A stretch of 64,000 nt of DNA from Parasulfitobacter algicola (GCF_013315265.1 NZ_JABUFE010000003.1:372001-436000), one strand, 5' to 3'. Positions 45,590 through 54,182 are shown, counted from the stretch's first letter. Numbers and translations are program-made. Notes: generated from the sequence alone by a model not told the origin.

Positions 45590-46165
45590 ATGGCATTGGC
45601 AAAAGCCACGCAGGAACGCGTTGGTGTTGGGATTGAGATCGTAGCGCGCTGGTTTGCCTATACGGGCGGATTGATACTGGCGTGCATGGCGGTGATGACG
45701 GTTGTATCCATCATAGGCCGCAGTGCTTTTTCTCAAGGGATCCCCGGTGATTACGAACTGGTCGAACATGGCTGCGCGCTGGCGGTTTTTCTGTTTTTGC
45801 CACTTTGCCAGTTAAAGCGCGGCCATGTCACGGTTGATATTCTGGTCGATGCGTTTCCTGCGCGGATCAAGGCGCTGTTCGGGTTTTTGGGGGATTTGCT
45901 GATTGCTGTGGCTGCCGTTGTGATCTTGCGGCAGTTTTGGTTTGGATTTGGGGAAAAGGTGCCCTTTGGCAGTGATGCGGTGCGCAATGCGCTGGGTATG
46001 GGGTACAAACCGTTTTTCCCCGAAACGACCTATGAATTGGAAATTCCGATCTGGATGTTATACGGTGCTGCACTTTTGGGTGCCGTCCTGTTTGTCATTG
46101 TCAGCCTTTACACCGTCTGGCGCAGTCTCAACTGGGTACTGGACGGGCGCGAGGGCACACTATGA
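45590..46165 (+). CDS. TRAP transporter small permease (DctQ family)
   Basis: A 191-residue membrane protein with four hydrophobic spans. Family features are RSAFSQGIPGDYELVEH after the first span and LPLCQLKRGHVTVDI in the middle. It forms the membrane complex with the large subunit. It overlaps the next gene by four bases (ATGA). The C-terminal tail after the last span is longer than usual but still ordinary. Confidence 0.9.
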   Translation: MALAKATQERVGVGIEIVARWFAYTGGLILACMAVMTVVSIIGRSAFSQGIPGDYELVEHGCALAVFLFLPLCQLKRGHVTVDILVDAFPARIKALFGFLGDLLIAVAAVVILRQFWFGFGEKVPFGSDAVRNALGMGYKPFFPETTYELEIPIWMLYGAALLGAVLFVIVSLYTVWRSLNWVLDGREGTL

Positions 46166-47691
46166 TCGACGTTGCCATCATTGCCTTTGTTATAATGCTG
46201 ATCGGTATTTTCTTGCGGGTTCCGATTGCACTGGCCATGGGGCTGACTGGTTTTTTCGGCAGCTGGTACGTGATGGGCACGCCAAATGCGTCGCTGTCAC
46301 AGTTGAAAACCCAAGCCTATACGACGTTTGCATCGCAAAGTCTTGCCATTGTGCCGTTGTTTCTGCTGATGGGGCAGTTGGCCACAAAAACCGGTATGAG
46401 TGCGGCGTTGTTTAATGCCGCCAGCGACTGGCTTGGGCACCGTAAGGGCGGCATTGCCATGGCGTCGGTCGGGGCCTGTGCGGGCTTTGGTGCGATTTGC
46501 GGGTCGTCATTGGCAACAGCGTCGACAATGGGGCAGGTGGCTTTGCCCGAAATGCGCAGACGTGGGTATTCCGACAGCTTAAGCACGGGCGTTCTGGCCG
46601 CAGGTGGGACATTGGGCATTCTGATCCCGCCGTCCATCATTTTGGTAATCTATGCCATCCAGGCCGAAGCGAACATCGAACACATGTTCGCCGCCGCCCT
46701 GATCCCCGGTTTGGTGGCTGCTGCCGGATATCTGATCACAGTGGCGATTTATGTGCGTGTCAAACCGAGGTCTGCCACATCGGCTGATCGTATCCCATAC
46801 CGTGACCGGTTCCGCACTTTGGCGCAAACCTGGCCTGTAATCGCGATTTTCGGTCTGACCATGGGCGGGCTGATCGGGGATTGGAACTGGGTGAAGCCCG
46901 GATCGCAGGCACTGTTCACACCTAATGAAGCCGCCGCATTCGGGGCGACCTCAACCGCGTTTTATGGCATCGTCACGCGGCGCTTGGGCTGGTCTGCATT
47001 CCTACAAGCGATCATTGAAACGGCCAAGGCCACGGGCATGATCTTTTTCATCCTGCTGGGCGCCGAGATCTTCAAAGGCTTTTTGGCGCGTACCCGCACG
47101 CCGGATTTTTTGGCCGATTGGGTCATGACCCAAGGCTTTACGCCGATTATGGTGCTGACGGTAATGCTATTGTGTTATTTGATTTTCGGCTGTGTGATGG
47201 ACAGCCTGTCGATGATCCTGCTGACCATCCCGATTTTCCTGCCGATCATCGAGGCACTGGATTTCGGACTTGTTACGTTGGAAATGCTGCAAAACGAAGC
47301 CGCGTGGGAGGTTTTGCGATCTGACATGGTGGCCGCCTTGCCGCCTGATCTGGTGCAATCTGTGCAATCTGCGTTGCGCGATGGGGCACCTTTGACAGCA
47401 AGTCAAATGGACGGTCTGGGCGTGAACATTACAGATAGTATGTTCGAGTCTGCCAAACGCGATGCAGCATTGATCTGGTTTGGTATCTTGGCGCTGATCG
47501 TTGTGGAGGTCGGGTTGATCACGCCGCCAGTGGGAATGAATTTGTTCATTATCAACGGCGTTGCGCGGGATATTCCGATTTCCAAGACATACTGGGGTGT
47601 TGCGCCCTTTGTTGCATCCGATCTGGTGCGTGTGGTGCTTTTGGTATCATTTCCCGCGATCACGCTTTGGCTGGTCAATATACTGTTCTGA
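46162..47691 (+). CDS. TRAP transporter large permease (DctM family)
   Basis: Main sodium-coupled transport subunit, 509 residues with about 12-13 spans. Typical segments are FLLMGQLATKTGMSAALF, GAICGSSLATASTMG and VGLITPPVGMNLFIINGV. A hydrophilic insertion near residues 370-415 (QNEAAWEVLRSDM and onward) interrupts the C-terminal half and is longer than in short DctM proteins. Last gene of the operon; a conserved hairpin element follows it seven bases later. Confidence 0.92.
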   Translation: MIDVAIIAFVIMLIGIFLRVPIALAMGLTGFFGSWYVMGTPNASLSQLKTQAYTTFASQSLAIVPLFLLMGQLATKTGMSAALFNAASDWLGHRKGGIAMASVGACAGFGAICGSSLATASTMGQVALPEMRRRGYSDSLSTGVLAAGGTLGILIPPSIILVIYAIQAEANIEHMFAAALIPGLVAAAGYLITVAIYVRVKPRSATSADRIPYRDRFRTLAQTWPVIAIFGLTMGGLIGDWNWVKPGSQALFTPNEAAAFGATSTAFYGIVTRRLGWSAFLQAIIETAKATGMIFFILLGAEIFKGFLARTRTPDFLADWVMTQGFTPIMVLTVMLLCYLIFGCVMDSLSMILLTIPIFLPIIEALDFGLVTLEMLQNEAAWEVLRSDMVAALPPDLVQSVQSALRDGAPLTASQMDGLGVNITDSMFESAKRDAALIWFGILALIVVEVGLITPPVGMNLFIINGVARDIPISKTYWGVAPFVASDLVRVVLLVSFPAITLWLVNILF

Positions 47692-47697
47692 AGCGCT

Positions 47698-47731
47698 GCT
47701 TATCATGCCCTTGCGGGCATTCTTCGCTTTT
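47698..47731 (+). repeat. Conserved intergenic hairpin element, copy 2
   Basis: Second copy of the element at 24603-24636. The stem is ATGCCC TTGC GGGCAT (47705-47720); relative to copy 1 one A:T pair is replaced by T:A, a compensating change. GCTTATCA before and TTCTTCGCTTTT after it are shared. It directly follows the dctM-type stop and ends in a T-rich tract, so termination is a reasonable role. It lies 65 bases before tRNA-Leu and the debris region behind it. Confidence 0.6.
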
Positions 47732-47796
47732 GTCAGGTCGATATTCATTTTGGCCCGTTGACGCCGCTGAAAGAGAAAGCTAAACCCCCCGAATTG

Positions 47797-47882
47797 GCCG
47801 ATGTGGCGGAATGGTAGACGCAGGGGATTCAAAATCCCCCGATGGCAACATCGTGAGAGTTCGAGTCTCTCCATCGGCACCA
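47797..47882 (+). tRNA. tRNA-Leu, anticodon CAA
   Basis: An 86-base cloverleaf can be folded by eye: acceptor GCCGATG (47797-47803) with CATCGGC (47872-47878), anticodon stem GGGGA/TCCCC with loop TTCAAAA so that 47830-47832 is CAA, a long variable arm with CGATG/CATCG as expected for leucine, and a T arm with GTTCGAGTC. The discriminator is A and CCA is encoded. It reads UUG codons. tRNA 3' ends are frequent integration sites, and broken mobile genes follow directly. Confidence 0.95.
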
Positions 47883-48059
47883 TTTCACATTTTTCCCCCA
47901 AATTCCCCAAAAAGTCAAATATTACAGATGTTTGCGGAGTTCGAAATCCACTTTTGCGGTCATAGGCCAAGGGTGCCTGAAATGCTGTTTTCAGGATAGT
48001 TTTTCGCATGGCAAGCGTACCTTTTTCATAGATATTACAAGGACTTGAGAGGAAGATTT

Positions 48060-48276
48060 TCAAAAGTTCGAAAATTCTCCCTTGGTGTGCTTCCGCTTGG
48101 CGTTTTCGGTGAGTTTATCGCTCAGCCGCAGCTTGCCTTCTTCCAGTTTCGCGATCTTGGATTCGAGTGCAGTCATCACCTTTGGATTTGACGTTTCAAC
48201 CAGCCTTTCCAGCAAAGCGTCCTGTTGCTTGTCCAGGTCTTTGATCTGGCGCTTGCGGGAGGCGGGGCGCTGACAT
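48060..48276 (-). pseudogene. C-terminal fragment of a serine recombinase
   Basis: Minus-strand reading from 48276 to a TGA at 48060 gives a Lys/Glu/Leu-rich coiled coil (RKRQIKDLDKQQDALLERLV, later ESKIAKLEEGKLRLSDKL) as found near the C-terminus of large serine recombinases. The N-terminal catalytic part is missing: the frame breaks exactly at the start of a 16-base inverted repeat at 48277. The fragment lies 178 bases behind tRNA-Leu. Family assigned by pattern, moderately sure. The 177 bases between tRNA and the fragment hold no gene that I can see. Confidence 0.55.
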
Positions 48277-48412
48277 CAAAAGGGGTCCCTTTCGGATACC
48301 CATACCATATTCACATTATCGGAGTCCGGCATCGCTGTTTTCCACAGCTTTCTTGACGGAGTCCGGTGAACACAACCGAGGCAGATCGCGGATCGCAAAG
48401 GGACCCCTTTTG
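48277..48412. mobile_element. Short non-coding element bounded by 16-bp perfect inverted repeats
   Basis: CAAAAGGGGTCCCTTT (48277-48292) and its exact inverse (48397-48412) flank 104 bases with no coding frame. Inside, CGGAGTCCGG occurs twice as a direct repeat (48320-48329 and 48357-48366). The left end interrupts the recombinase fragment. This could be a miniature inverted-repeat element, the collapsed ends of an insertion sequence, or a recombination site region ahead of the resolvase. No target duplication is evident. Confidence 0.55.
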
Positions 48413-48429
48413 TAATGAGGAAAATCACC

Positions 48430-48708
48430 ATGATTAGCCGTTGTTTGGAACATGAATCGGTTCACACTTGGAGGATGAACAAGGAGACAGAGCAAGGAAG
48501 GAAGATAGGCTATATCCGTGTGTCAGACATCGATCAATCGGTCGCTTTGCAAGTCGATGCACTCAAAAGAGCGGGATGTATCAAGCTCTATCGCGACCAT
48601 GGCATATCGGGTGCGAAATTGGCCCGACCTGGTTTGGAGCGCATGATGTGCGATCTCAGGGAGGGCGACATACTTACGGTCTGGAAACTGGACCGGCTCG
48701 GGCGTTCA
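48430..48708 (+). pseudogene. N-terminal half of a serine resolvase/invertase, truncated
   Basis: From the ATG at 48430 (or 48475, which sits right behind a GGAGG) the frame gives IGYIRVSDIDQSVALQVDAL with the catalytic Ser in RVS, then YRDHGISGAKLARPGL and VWKLDRLGRS, all of the resolvase catalytic domain. The protein stops there: at 48709 the sequence changes into a helicase gene, and the stop comes seven codons later. The dimer helix and DNA-binding part are lost. Start choice is uncertain because the gene is broken. Confidence 0.75.
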
Positions 48709-49510
48709 TGGACGAACCAATGTAGATGAGGCACGGGCTATTGTAACGCTTGTGCATGAGCGCCTGACCCAGTGGCTAGATTTGCCAGAGGACCAGCGCC
48801 TGACGCTTGTCGTAATCTCGTTCAATGGCGAAAAGCAATCGTTGATCCTTGACCTGCTTAATCAGGTACGACGCAGCGATCCGCGACTTGAATGGTTTTT
48901 TGAGGATGCGCGTGAAGAACCCGTAATCGTCAAAAACCTGGAGAATATCCAAGGTGACGAATGCGACATCATGCTGTTTTCGATCACCTTCGGTCCTGAT
49001 ATGGCGGGCAAGCTGACCATGAACTTTGGTGCGTTGAACAGTGACGGGGGCGAGAAGCGTCTCAATGTCGCGGTAACCCGCGCCCGGCAATAATTGCATA
49101 TCTTTGCATCTGTTTCTGCCGATCAGATTGACGTAACGCGAACGCGGGCCGTAGGTGTGCGCCACTTGAAGGCTTTCCTGGATTATGCCGAACGTGGTGC
49201 GGTTGCTTTAGCAGCACAAGATGATGAGTCGTTGGGGCCAGCCGACAATATATTTGGAACAATCCATCGCTAACGCGCTGGCCGCAAAAGGGCGGGAGGT
49301 GCGAACCCAAATTGGAGTTTCTGGTTTCCGTATTGATCTGGGGATCGTACACCCGCAACTCGCAGGTACCTATCTGGCTGGTGTCGAATGCGACGGCGCA
49401 CAGTATCATTCCTCTGCCTCTGCCTCTGCCTCTGCCTCTGCCTCTGCACGTGATCGTGACAAGACAGACAGTTCTGGAAGGGTTGGGATGGAATATACTG
49501 CGGTTAGGGT
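48709..49510 (+). pseudogene. C-terminal piece of an SF1 helicase (Upf1/DNA2-like, DUF3320-type), multiply broken
   Basis: The frame begins in mid-gene at GRTNVDEARAIV, fused to the resolvase. NVAVTRAR near 49080 is the SF1 helicase motif VI. Then a TAA at 49091 stops it; reading on, LHIFASVSADQIDVTRTRAVG continues the gene. An extra G near 49255 shifts the frame into VSGFRIDLGIVHP and VECDGAQYH, part of a restriction-like fold at the C-terminus. A hexanucleotide repeat and a one-base loss near 49462 follow before LEGLGWNILRL. Such helicases are found in defence islands. This copy cannot be functional. Confidence 0.75.
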
Positions 49511-50230
49511 CAGATAGGGTATGCGTTTGATGGGATGTTTGGTTGAAACAGAAAATATATCTGCCGTGCCAGACCGACCACGCACAGAAATCAAGCTATG
49601 AATGTCGACTGTATCTGATCTGAAAAATGACGCACACAGATCCACATCTTGCCGATTATGCTTGAAAAAATCAGAGGCAATCACGGGATCATAAAAGCGA
49701 AAAAAATGCCATTGGCCTGTTTCGCTTTTGACCTTGGTGAATTTGCGAAAGTGTTTCAAGACGTCTTCAAGATCAGCAGCTGTGCGGATGAAAATACCAG
49801 GTTCACGCGCCCAATGATATCCCATCGCATCATTGGTTTCTTCATCATGGGTAAAAAGACGTCGCGAGAAACTGTTGCCTTCTTGCAGTTGAACAAGCCA
49901 AGGTGCGACATGTCCAAGATCATCCTGGGCCTGTCCCTTGTACATGCAGCGGTGATGCAGGTCTGTCGCCGCAAGCTGGTCGAACAGATTGGGTACTTTT
50001 GCGGCGTCAAGAATGGCATATGTGCGCAGTTTTGTGGTCAGATCAAGTTGACCCCAAAGGGACTCATAAAGCGCATCAGGAACAGTTTTCTTGTCATCAA
50101 CACCGAACTGATCGTCTAGCGGCGTAACCCCATTGATTGTCTCGATAATCAAAACAGGTGTTTCAGCCTGTACTCCTGGCTTTTCCATCAGGTCCCATTG
50201 ACTGAAGTTCGTGCCATCGTGGTCACTCAT
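49406..50230 (-). CDS. DUF4123 protein, probable type VI effector adaptor, with scrambled C-terminus
   Basis: From the ATG at 50230 a 274-residue protein. The DUF4123 core is clear around residues 65-190: RTYAILDAAKVPNLFDQL, then LGHVAPWLVQLQ, GYHWAREPGIFIRT, VLKHFRKF and HFFRFYDPVI. DUF4123 proteins are chaperones that load effectors onto VgrG tips. The last 30 or so residues (from about 49505 down), ending in alternating Glu-Ala, come from the antisense strand of the helicase remnant, so the original 3' end is lost. A longer start at 50350 is open but shows no family match. No VgrG or effector is adjacent. Confidence 0.75.
   Translation of the reverse strand: MSDHDGTNFSQWDLMEKPGVQAETPVLIIETINGVTPLDDQFGVDDKKTVPDALYESLWGQLDLTTKLRTYAILDAAKVPNLFDQLAATDLHHRCMYKGQAQDDLGHVAPWLVQLQEGNSFSRRLFTHDEETNDAMGYHWAREPGIFIRTAADLEDVLKHFRKFTKVKSETGQWHFFRFYDPVIASDFFKHNRQDVDLCASFFRSDTVDIHSLISVRGRSGTADIFSVSTKHPIKRIPYLTLTAVYSIPTLPELSVLSRSRAEAEAEAEAEAEE
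49411..49446 (+). repeat. Six perfect copies of the hexanucleotide CCTCTG
   Basis: A 36-base microsatellite in which the unit CCTCTG is repeated without error. It encodes alternating Ser-Ala in the helicase remnant (plus strand) and alternating Glu-Ala at the C-terminus of the DUF4123 frame (minus strand). The unit length of six preserves both frames when copy number changes. Probably arose by slippage from a Ser-Ser-Ala-Ser-Ala site. Confidence 0.9.
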
Positions 50231-50353
50231 TGTGAAATTGATACCCAATTTTTTGAAATACAAAGTAATGAAAAATACATTGAAAATAGAATCCTTAACA
50301 AAACAATCTTGCATGAATCCCAGGCTACAAAGCAAACCTGTTCCAGACAAACA

Positions 50354-50482
50354 AAAGCCAGATTTGGTGGTATGAATGCGTCAGATGCAAAGAAGCTGCG
50401 AGCGCTTGAAGATGAGGATTATTGTCTGAAGCAGATGCTAGCCGATGAAATGCTGGACACCGCCGCGTTATATCAGGCCTGA
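50354..50482 (+). pseudogene. IS3-family transposase OrfA fragment
   Basis: The frame KARFGGMNASDAKKLRALED, then LKQMLADEMLDTAALYQ is a close match to the C-terminal leucine-zipper part of IS3-type OrfA proteins (typically KYGGM-x-VSDAKRL-x-LEDEN). It has no start, no helix-turn-helix part and no OrfB behind it. A relic of an insertion at the right end of the debris region. Confidence 0.75.
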
Positions 50483-50517
50483 CCGATTTCCAGATCAGGC
50501 CTGAAGCTCATTGGTAT

Positions 50518-51291
50518 TCAGCTGGACCCGGATGTCGGGGCCTGTGTGGGATTTGCCATGTCATAGATTGGAAGGTCACCAAAATAGCGCTTATAAAGTG
50601 CTGCATAGGTACCATCAGCCTTTAAACGTTCCGAAGCCGCGTGCAGTGCTTGAATAACATCACGATCATATCCCTTGCTGGCAGCCAGCCAAATGTCGCT
50701 GCGACCGATCTCATCCCCGAGTGTCAGTTCGGCAGAATCAAAAGACAGCTCGTTTGACCAAACAAACACAGCACGCGCCGACACGGTGAATACTGCATCG
50801 GTTCGACCGGCTTTAAGTTTCTTGAAGTTCGAGTGCGTTCCAGATTCCTCGACATTTGTGAAACCTGCTTTTACAAGCGAACGTTTATATACGGAACGTG
50901 CTGAAATTGTTTTCAGTTCTTTCGCTTGATCCATTGAGTTCACAGGCTCGCCAATGGTCAGGAATGTTCGGCTGACAGTAATCAGGTTTGTAACCCAATC
51001 ATATTTGTCTTCGCGGGCCGCATTTCGTGTCGCGCCAAATATCAAAAGCCCAGGCTCTTCTGCAACAACGGCTTGCGCGCGTTTCCATGGCAGAAATTCA
51101 ATTTCCAGTTCGTACCCGGCTTCTTCGGCAACAGCCGTCATGAATTCATAATTGAAGCCTGGAAGGTCTTCGTCAGCGCTTCTGGTAAAAGGCGATAGAG
51201 TATCTGCTGTGACAGCACGCAGTGTTTCTTTGGCAGATACGGCTGTTGCGCCCAAGGCAATCAGCGCGGTGGTGATTATTATTTTGAACAT
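50518..51291 (-). CDS. Exported family 3 solute-binding-like protein
   Basis: A 257-residue periplasmic protein. The signal peptide ends at VSAKE. The family 3 binding fold is recognisable (LSPFTR-x-x-x-x-LPGFNYEFMTAVAEEAGYELEI, and WVTNLI, later DIWLAASKGYD and LKADGTYAALYKRYFG). No permease or ATPase gene is beside it, so it may serve a transporter elsewhere or act as a stand-alone sensor. The C-terminal tail PTQAPTSGSS is disordered. It marks the return to ordinary chromosomal genes after the debris. Confidence 0.82.
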   Translation of the reverse strand: MFKIIITTALIALGATAVSAKETLRAVTADTLSPFTRSADEDLPGFNYEFMTAVAEEAGYELEIEFLPWKRAQAVVAEEPGLLIFGATRNAAREDKYDWVTNLITVSRTFLTIGEPVNSMDQAKELKTISARSVYKRSLVKAGFTNVEESGTHSNFKKLKAGRTDAVFTVSARAVFVWSNELSFDSAELTLGDEIGRSDIWLAASKGYDRDVIQALHAASERLKADGTYAALYKRYFGDLPIYDMANPTQAPTSGSS

Positions 51292-51653
51292 GATGATCCT
51301 ATCTGGTTTGCTTTAGGCGAAATGGTGCAAATCGTTCTATACAAAGGCGTGTAAATAATGCGTTGCCACTGATTGGGGGGGCGTATTCACTGCGATTTGC
51401 TACAAAGTTTTACAAGTGCTGGCGCTTGTAATTCATTATAGTTTTTAGATGTGGATCGCACTATTCGTCAAAGGATGCAGTTTGATGCCACGCTGGTAAA
51501 ATTTATTGGTTTGTATGCTTTCTGTCGGTTTCGTACCTTATCAAGCTTCTTGATTTCCACCAATTTAACAAAGCGGTAAGCATTTGTTTTGATATATCAA
51601 ATCAAGCGCGGTAATCGTGTTGCAAGCGAGACCGCAGAAGGTGAGACACGGTT
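51292..51653. other. Intergenic stretch, probable promoters only
   Basis: A 362-base spacer between two divergent genes. It is AT-rich with a few short T-tracts. I see no convincing coding frame, RNA gene, or strong inverted repeat. GGTGAG lies just before the ATG at 51654. Confidence 0.5.
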
Positions 51654-53222
51654 ATGAGTGAATTCAGCAAAACAAAGGCAGACTATATCATCGCGGCCCT
51701 TTGGATGGAGGGGGCATTAAGCTATCTTGAGCAGCTTTGCTTGAAGTCATTTGTCGATGCGGGACACAATGTGCTGTTGTATCATTATGGCCCATTGCAA
51801 AATGTACCTGACGGGATCGAATTACGTGACGCGAATGATATTCTTCCACGTACCAATTTTTTGACCCACAGCCGTACCGGCAGCCCGGCGCTGCATTCTG
51901 ACCTGTTCCGCTATAAGATGCTTGAAAAATCAGATCGTACGATCTGGGCAGACACCGATGCCTATTGCGCCAAGGCGTTTGAAACGCAGAATGGGCATTT
52001 TTATGGGTGGGAGTCGGAAAAACACGTCAACGGTGGCGTTCTGGGCTTGCCTGCAGACAGTGAAACCCTGCGCGAATTGCTGGATTATACCAGTGACGAA
52101 TTTGCCATTCCGACCTGGTATGGCGATGAATACACACGTGAATTGGAAAACGCACGTGATGCGGGCAACCCGGTTCATGCCAGCGAACAGCCATGGGGTG
52201 TATGGGGCCCGCATGCTGTGACGCATTTTCTGAAAAAGACGGGCGAGATCAAATATGCCCTGCCGCAAGAGGCGCTTTATCCGTTCACATTCAAAGATCG
52301 TCGTCTAATGTTGCGACGCAACTTCGATGCCTCGTCATATGTGACGCAAAATACGTATTCGATACATCTTTATGGCCGCCGGATGCGAGCGCGTTTGGTT
52401 GAAAAGGAAAATGGCAAGCCGCATCATAAAAGTCTATTGGGTCAGCTGGTCAAATTGCACGATATTGACCCTGATCTTGCACCCTTGCCGTTACCGAAAT
52501 CTGAGATACCAAAGCCCGTACCGGCCGTGCCAATGGCACCTAAAACGGGGCAGTTGAACCTAACGGATTTGGCAGATGGTTTTGGGTCTGACAAAGGGTC
52601 GTCAAAGCACCGCTATACTGAACTTTATCAGATGCTTTTCTTGCCGTTTCGAAAGCGGAAAATCAATTTTCTGGAAATGGGTCTGCTGATTGGCGGGCCG
52701 GAACATGGCATTGATAAGGATCGGAAAACCAATGATCTGCCGTCGGTCAGAATGTGGCTTGAGTTCTTTGAAAAAGCAAACGTTCACGGCCTAGACGTAT
52801 CAGATTTTTCCTGGTTTCATCATGATCGCTTTAAGTTTTTCCGCTGCGATATGGGCGTGCGTGAAAACATTCGCAAGGCTGCTGAACAGATGCCTGACAT
52901 GGATATCATCATTGATGATGCATCTCACGCATCTCACCATCAACAATTCGCATTTTTGGAGCTTTTCCCGAAACTGAAGTCAGGTGGGCTTTATATTATC
53001 GAAGATATGCGATGGCAGCCCCCCGCAATGGAACAGACTGGTATCACCAAAACCGCACAGCTTTTTTACGAATTTCAGACACATAAAACCTTTAGCCACA
53101 GTGATCCTGCGATCACTACAGAATTGAATACCCTTGCTGCAGACATATCCGGATGTTTCGTGTTTCAGGCGGGATACAATAAGAAAAAACGCGATCAGGT
53201 TGCGGTTATCCACAAACGTTAG
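51654..53222 (+). CDS. Two-domain glycosyltransferase-methyltransferase
   Basis: A 522-residue cytoplasmic protein. Residues 1-280 resemble sugar-binding DXD glycosyltransferases: HSDLFRYKML at 81-90 and WADTD with D100-T-D102 as the nucleotide-sugar/metal site. A proline-rich linker at about 275-300 follows. Residues from about 304 form a class I SAM-methyltransferase-like domain: LADGFGSDKGSSKHRYTELY, NFLEMGLLIGG, and IIIDDASHASHH near 420 followed by FPKLKSGGLYIIED. Such C-domains occur in surface glycan and macrolide methylation. First gene of a four-gene block for surface glycan work. Confidence 0.72.
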   Translation: MSEFSKTKADYIIAALWMEGALSYLEQLCLKSFVDAGHNVLLYHYGPLQNVPDGIELRDANDILPRTNFLTHSRTGSPALHSDLFRYKMLEKSDRTIWADTDAYCAKAFETQNGHFYGWESEKHVNGGVLGLPADSETLRELLDYTSDEFAIPTWYGDEYTRELENARDAGNPVHASEQPWGVWGPHAVTHFLKKTGEIKYALPQEALYPFTFKDRRLMLRRNFDASSYVTQNTYSIHLYGRRMRARLVEKENGKPHHKSLLGQLVKLHDIDPDLAPLPLPKSEIPKPVPAVPMAPKTGQLNLTDLADGFGSDKGSSKHRYTELYQMLFLPFRKRKINFLEMGLLIGGPEHGIDKDRKTNDLPSVRMWLEFFEKANVHGLDVSDFSWFHHDRFKFFRCDMGVRENIRKAAEQMPDMDIIIDDASHASHHQQFAFLELFPKLKSGGLYIIEDMRWQPPAMEQTGITKTAQLFYEFQTHKTFSHSDPAITTELNTLAADISGCFVFQAGYNKKKRDQVAVIHKR

Positions 53223-53300
53223 CGGGTGCGTATGACTGACACAATGACATCCGGGACATAGATGTTTATACTTAGTTTTTGCCTGCAGTGAGTGAGTTTG

Positions 53301-54182
53301 ATGACTAAGCTGTTATTACATCTGGGTGCGCATAAAACAGCAACAACCCACTTCCAAAATTCACTTTTCTTATCCGCTGACAAACTTAAAGCTAAGCAGA
53401 TCAAATATGTGCCGCTGTCCAGATGCAGAAATACATATTCACGCGTGATCAAGGCTTGTATTAGAAAGAAAATTACAGTGTCTGAAGCTAAAGATCGTTT
53501 CAATCGATTTTTTGCAGAAGATGCAGTGAACAATCATACTGTTATCGTCTCGGATGAGAATATTTTAGGTCAATTCAGCCGCACATTGTTAACGGGTATA
53601 ATTTATCCTGAGGCTGAAGATTATATGGCACTCGTCAGGCAGATTTTTGAAGATGCGGATTTGAGCGTCTTTTTAACTGTACGATCTTATGACACTTTCT
53701 TTTCGTCATTGTTTTGCGAAGCTTTGCGTTGGCAAAAGTTGAATGATGCGCGGGAATATACCCAGAATTTTATTCAGAATGCAGATTGGCGTGATCTTAA
53801 CCGCCGAATATCGGTTGCACTTGATGCTGATATTAAACTTTTATTTTTTGAGGATTATATTAAAAATCCACATGCACATCTGGTTACTTTTACAAAATGT
53901 GATTTTCAGGATATCACTATTGAACAGCAAACAAATCTTCGCAGTTCTATGACTGGGGATGCTGTAAACACTGTTGTTGCAATTGCTCCGTTTGTGTCTG
54001 GTCAAATGGAATATAGAAAAACTGTCGCTGCCATTGAACAGGCTTTACCGCAATCAGAGTTTCGTAAGAAATTCGATCCATGGACGATAGATGAAAAGGC
54101 TATTTTGAAAGACCGTTATACGGATTTCAAATCAGATCTTTTACAAAGGTGCGACCTAAATGAATTATTGATGGTATGTTGA
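53301..54182 (+). CDS. Sulfotransferase-like protein
   Basis: A 293-residue soluble protein from ATG 53301 (GTG 53292 is an alternative). The N-terminal LLLHLGAHKTATTHFQ has the shape of the 5'-phosphosulfate loop of sulfotransferases that use PAPS, and SVFLTVRSYDTFFSSLF near 120-135 would match the 3'-phosphate-binding strand and serine. The C-terminal part ends without a clear family motif. Strongly AT-rich codon use, like the next gene. Sulfation of a surface glycan is a fair guess from the setting. Confidence 0.6.
   Translation: MTKLLLHLGAHKTATTHFQNSLFLSADKLKAKQIKYVPLSRCRNTYSRVIKACIRKKITVSEAKDRFNRFFAEDAVNNHTVIVSDENILGQFSRTLLTGIIYPEAEDYMALVRQIFEDADLSVFLTVRSYDTFFSSLFCEALRWQKLNDAREYTQNFIQNADWRDLNRRISVALDADIKLLFFEDYIKNPHAHLVTFTKCDFQDITIEQQTNLRSSMTGDAVNTVVAIAPFVSGQMEYRKTVAAIEQALPQSEFRKKFDPWTIDEKAILKDRYTDFKSDLLQRCDLNELLMVC

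Noticed and set aside
47647-48063. 138-codon open frame on the minus strand running over the tRNA gene
   Set aside because: It covers tRNA-Leu in antisense and the end of dctM; coding there is not plausible.
48082-48273. Ser/Leu-rich open frame on the plus strand
   Set aside because: It is the antisense of the coiled-coil recombinase fragment, which explains its serine and leucine richness.
49411-49446. CRISPR-like direct repeat
   Set aside because: The unit is only six bases without spacers; it is a microsatellite.
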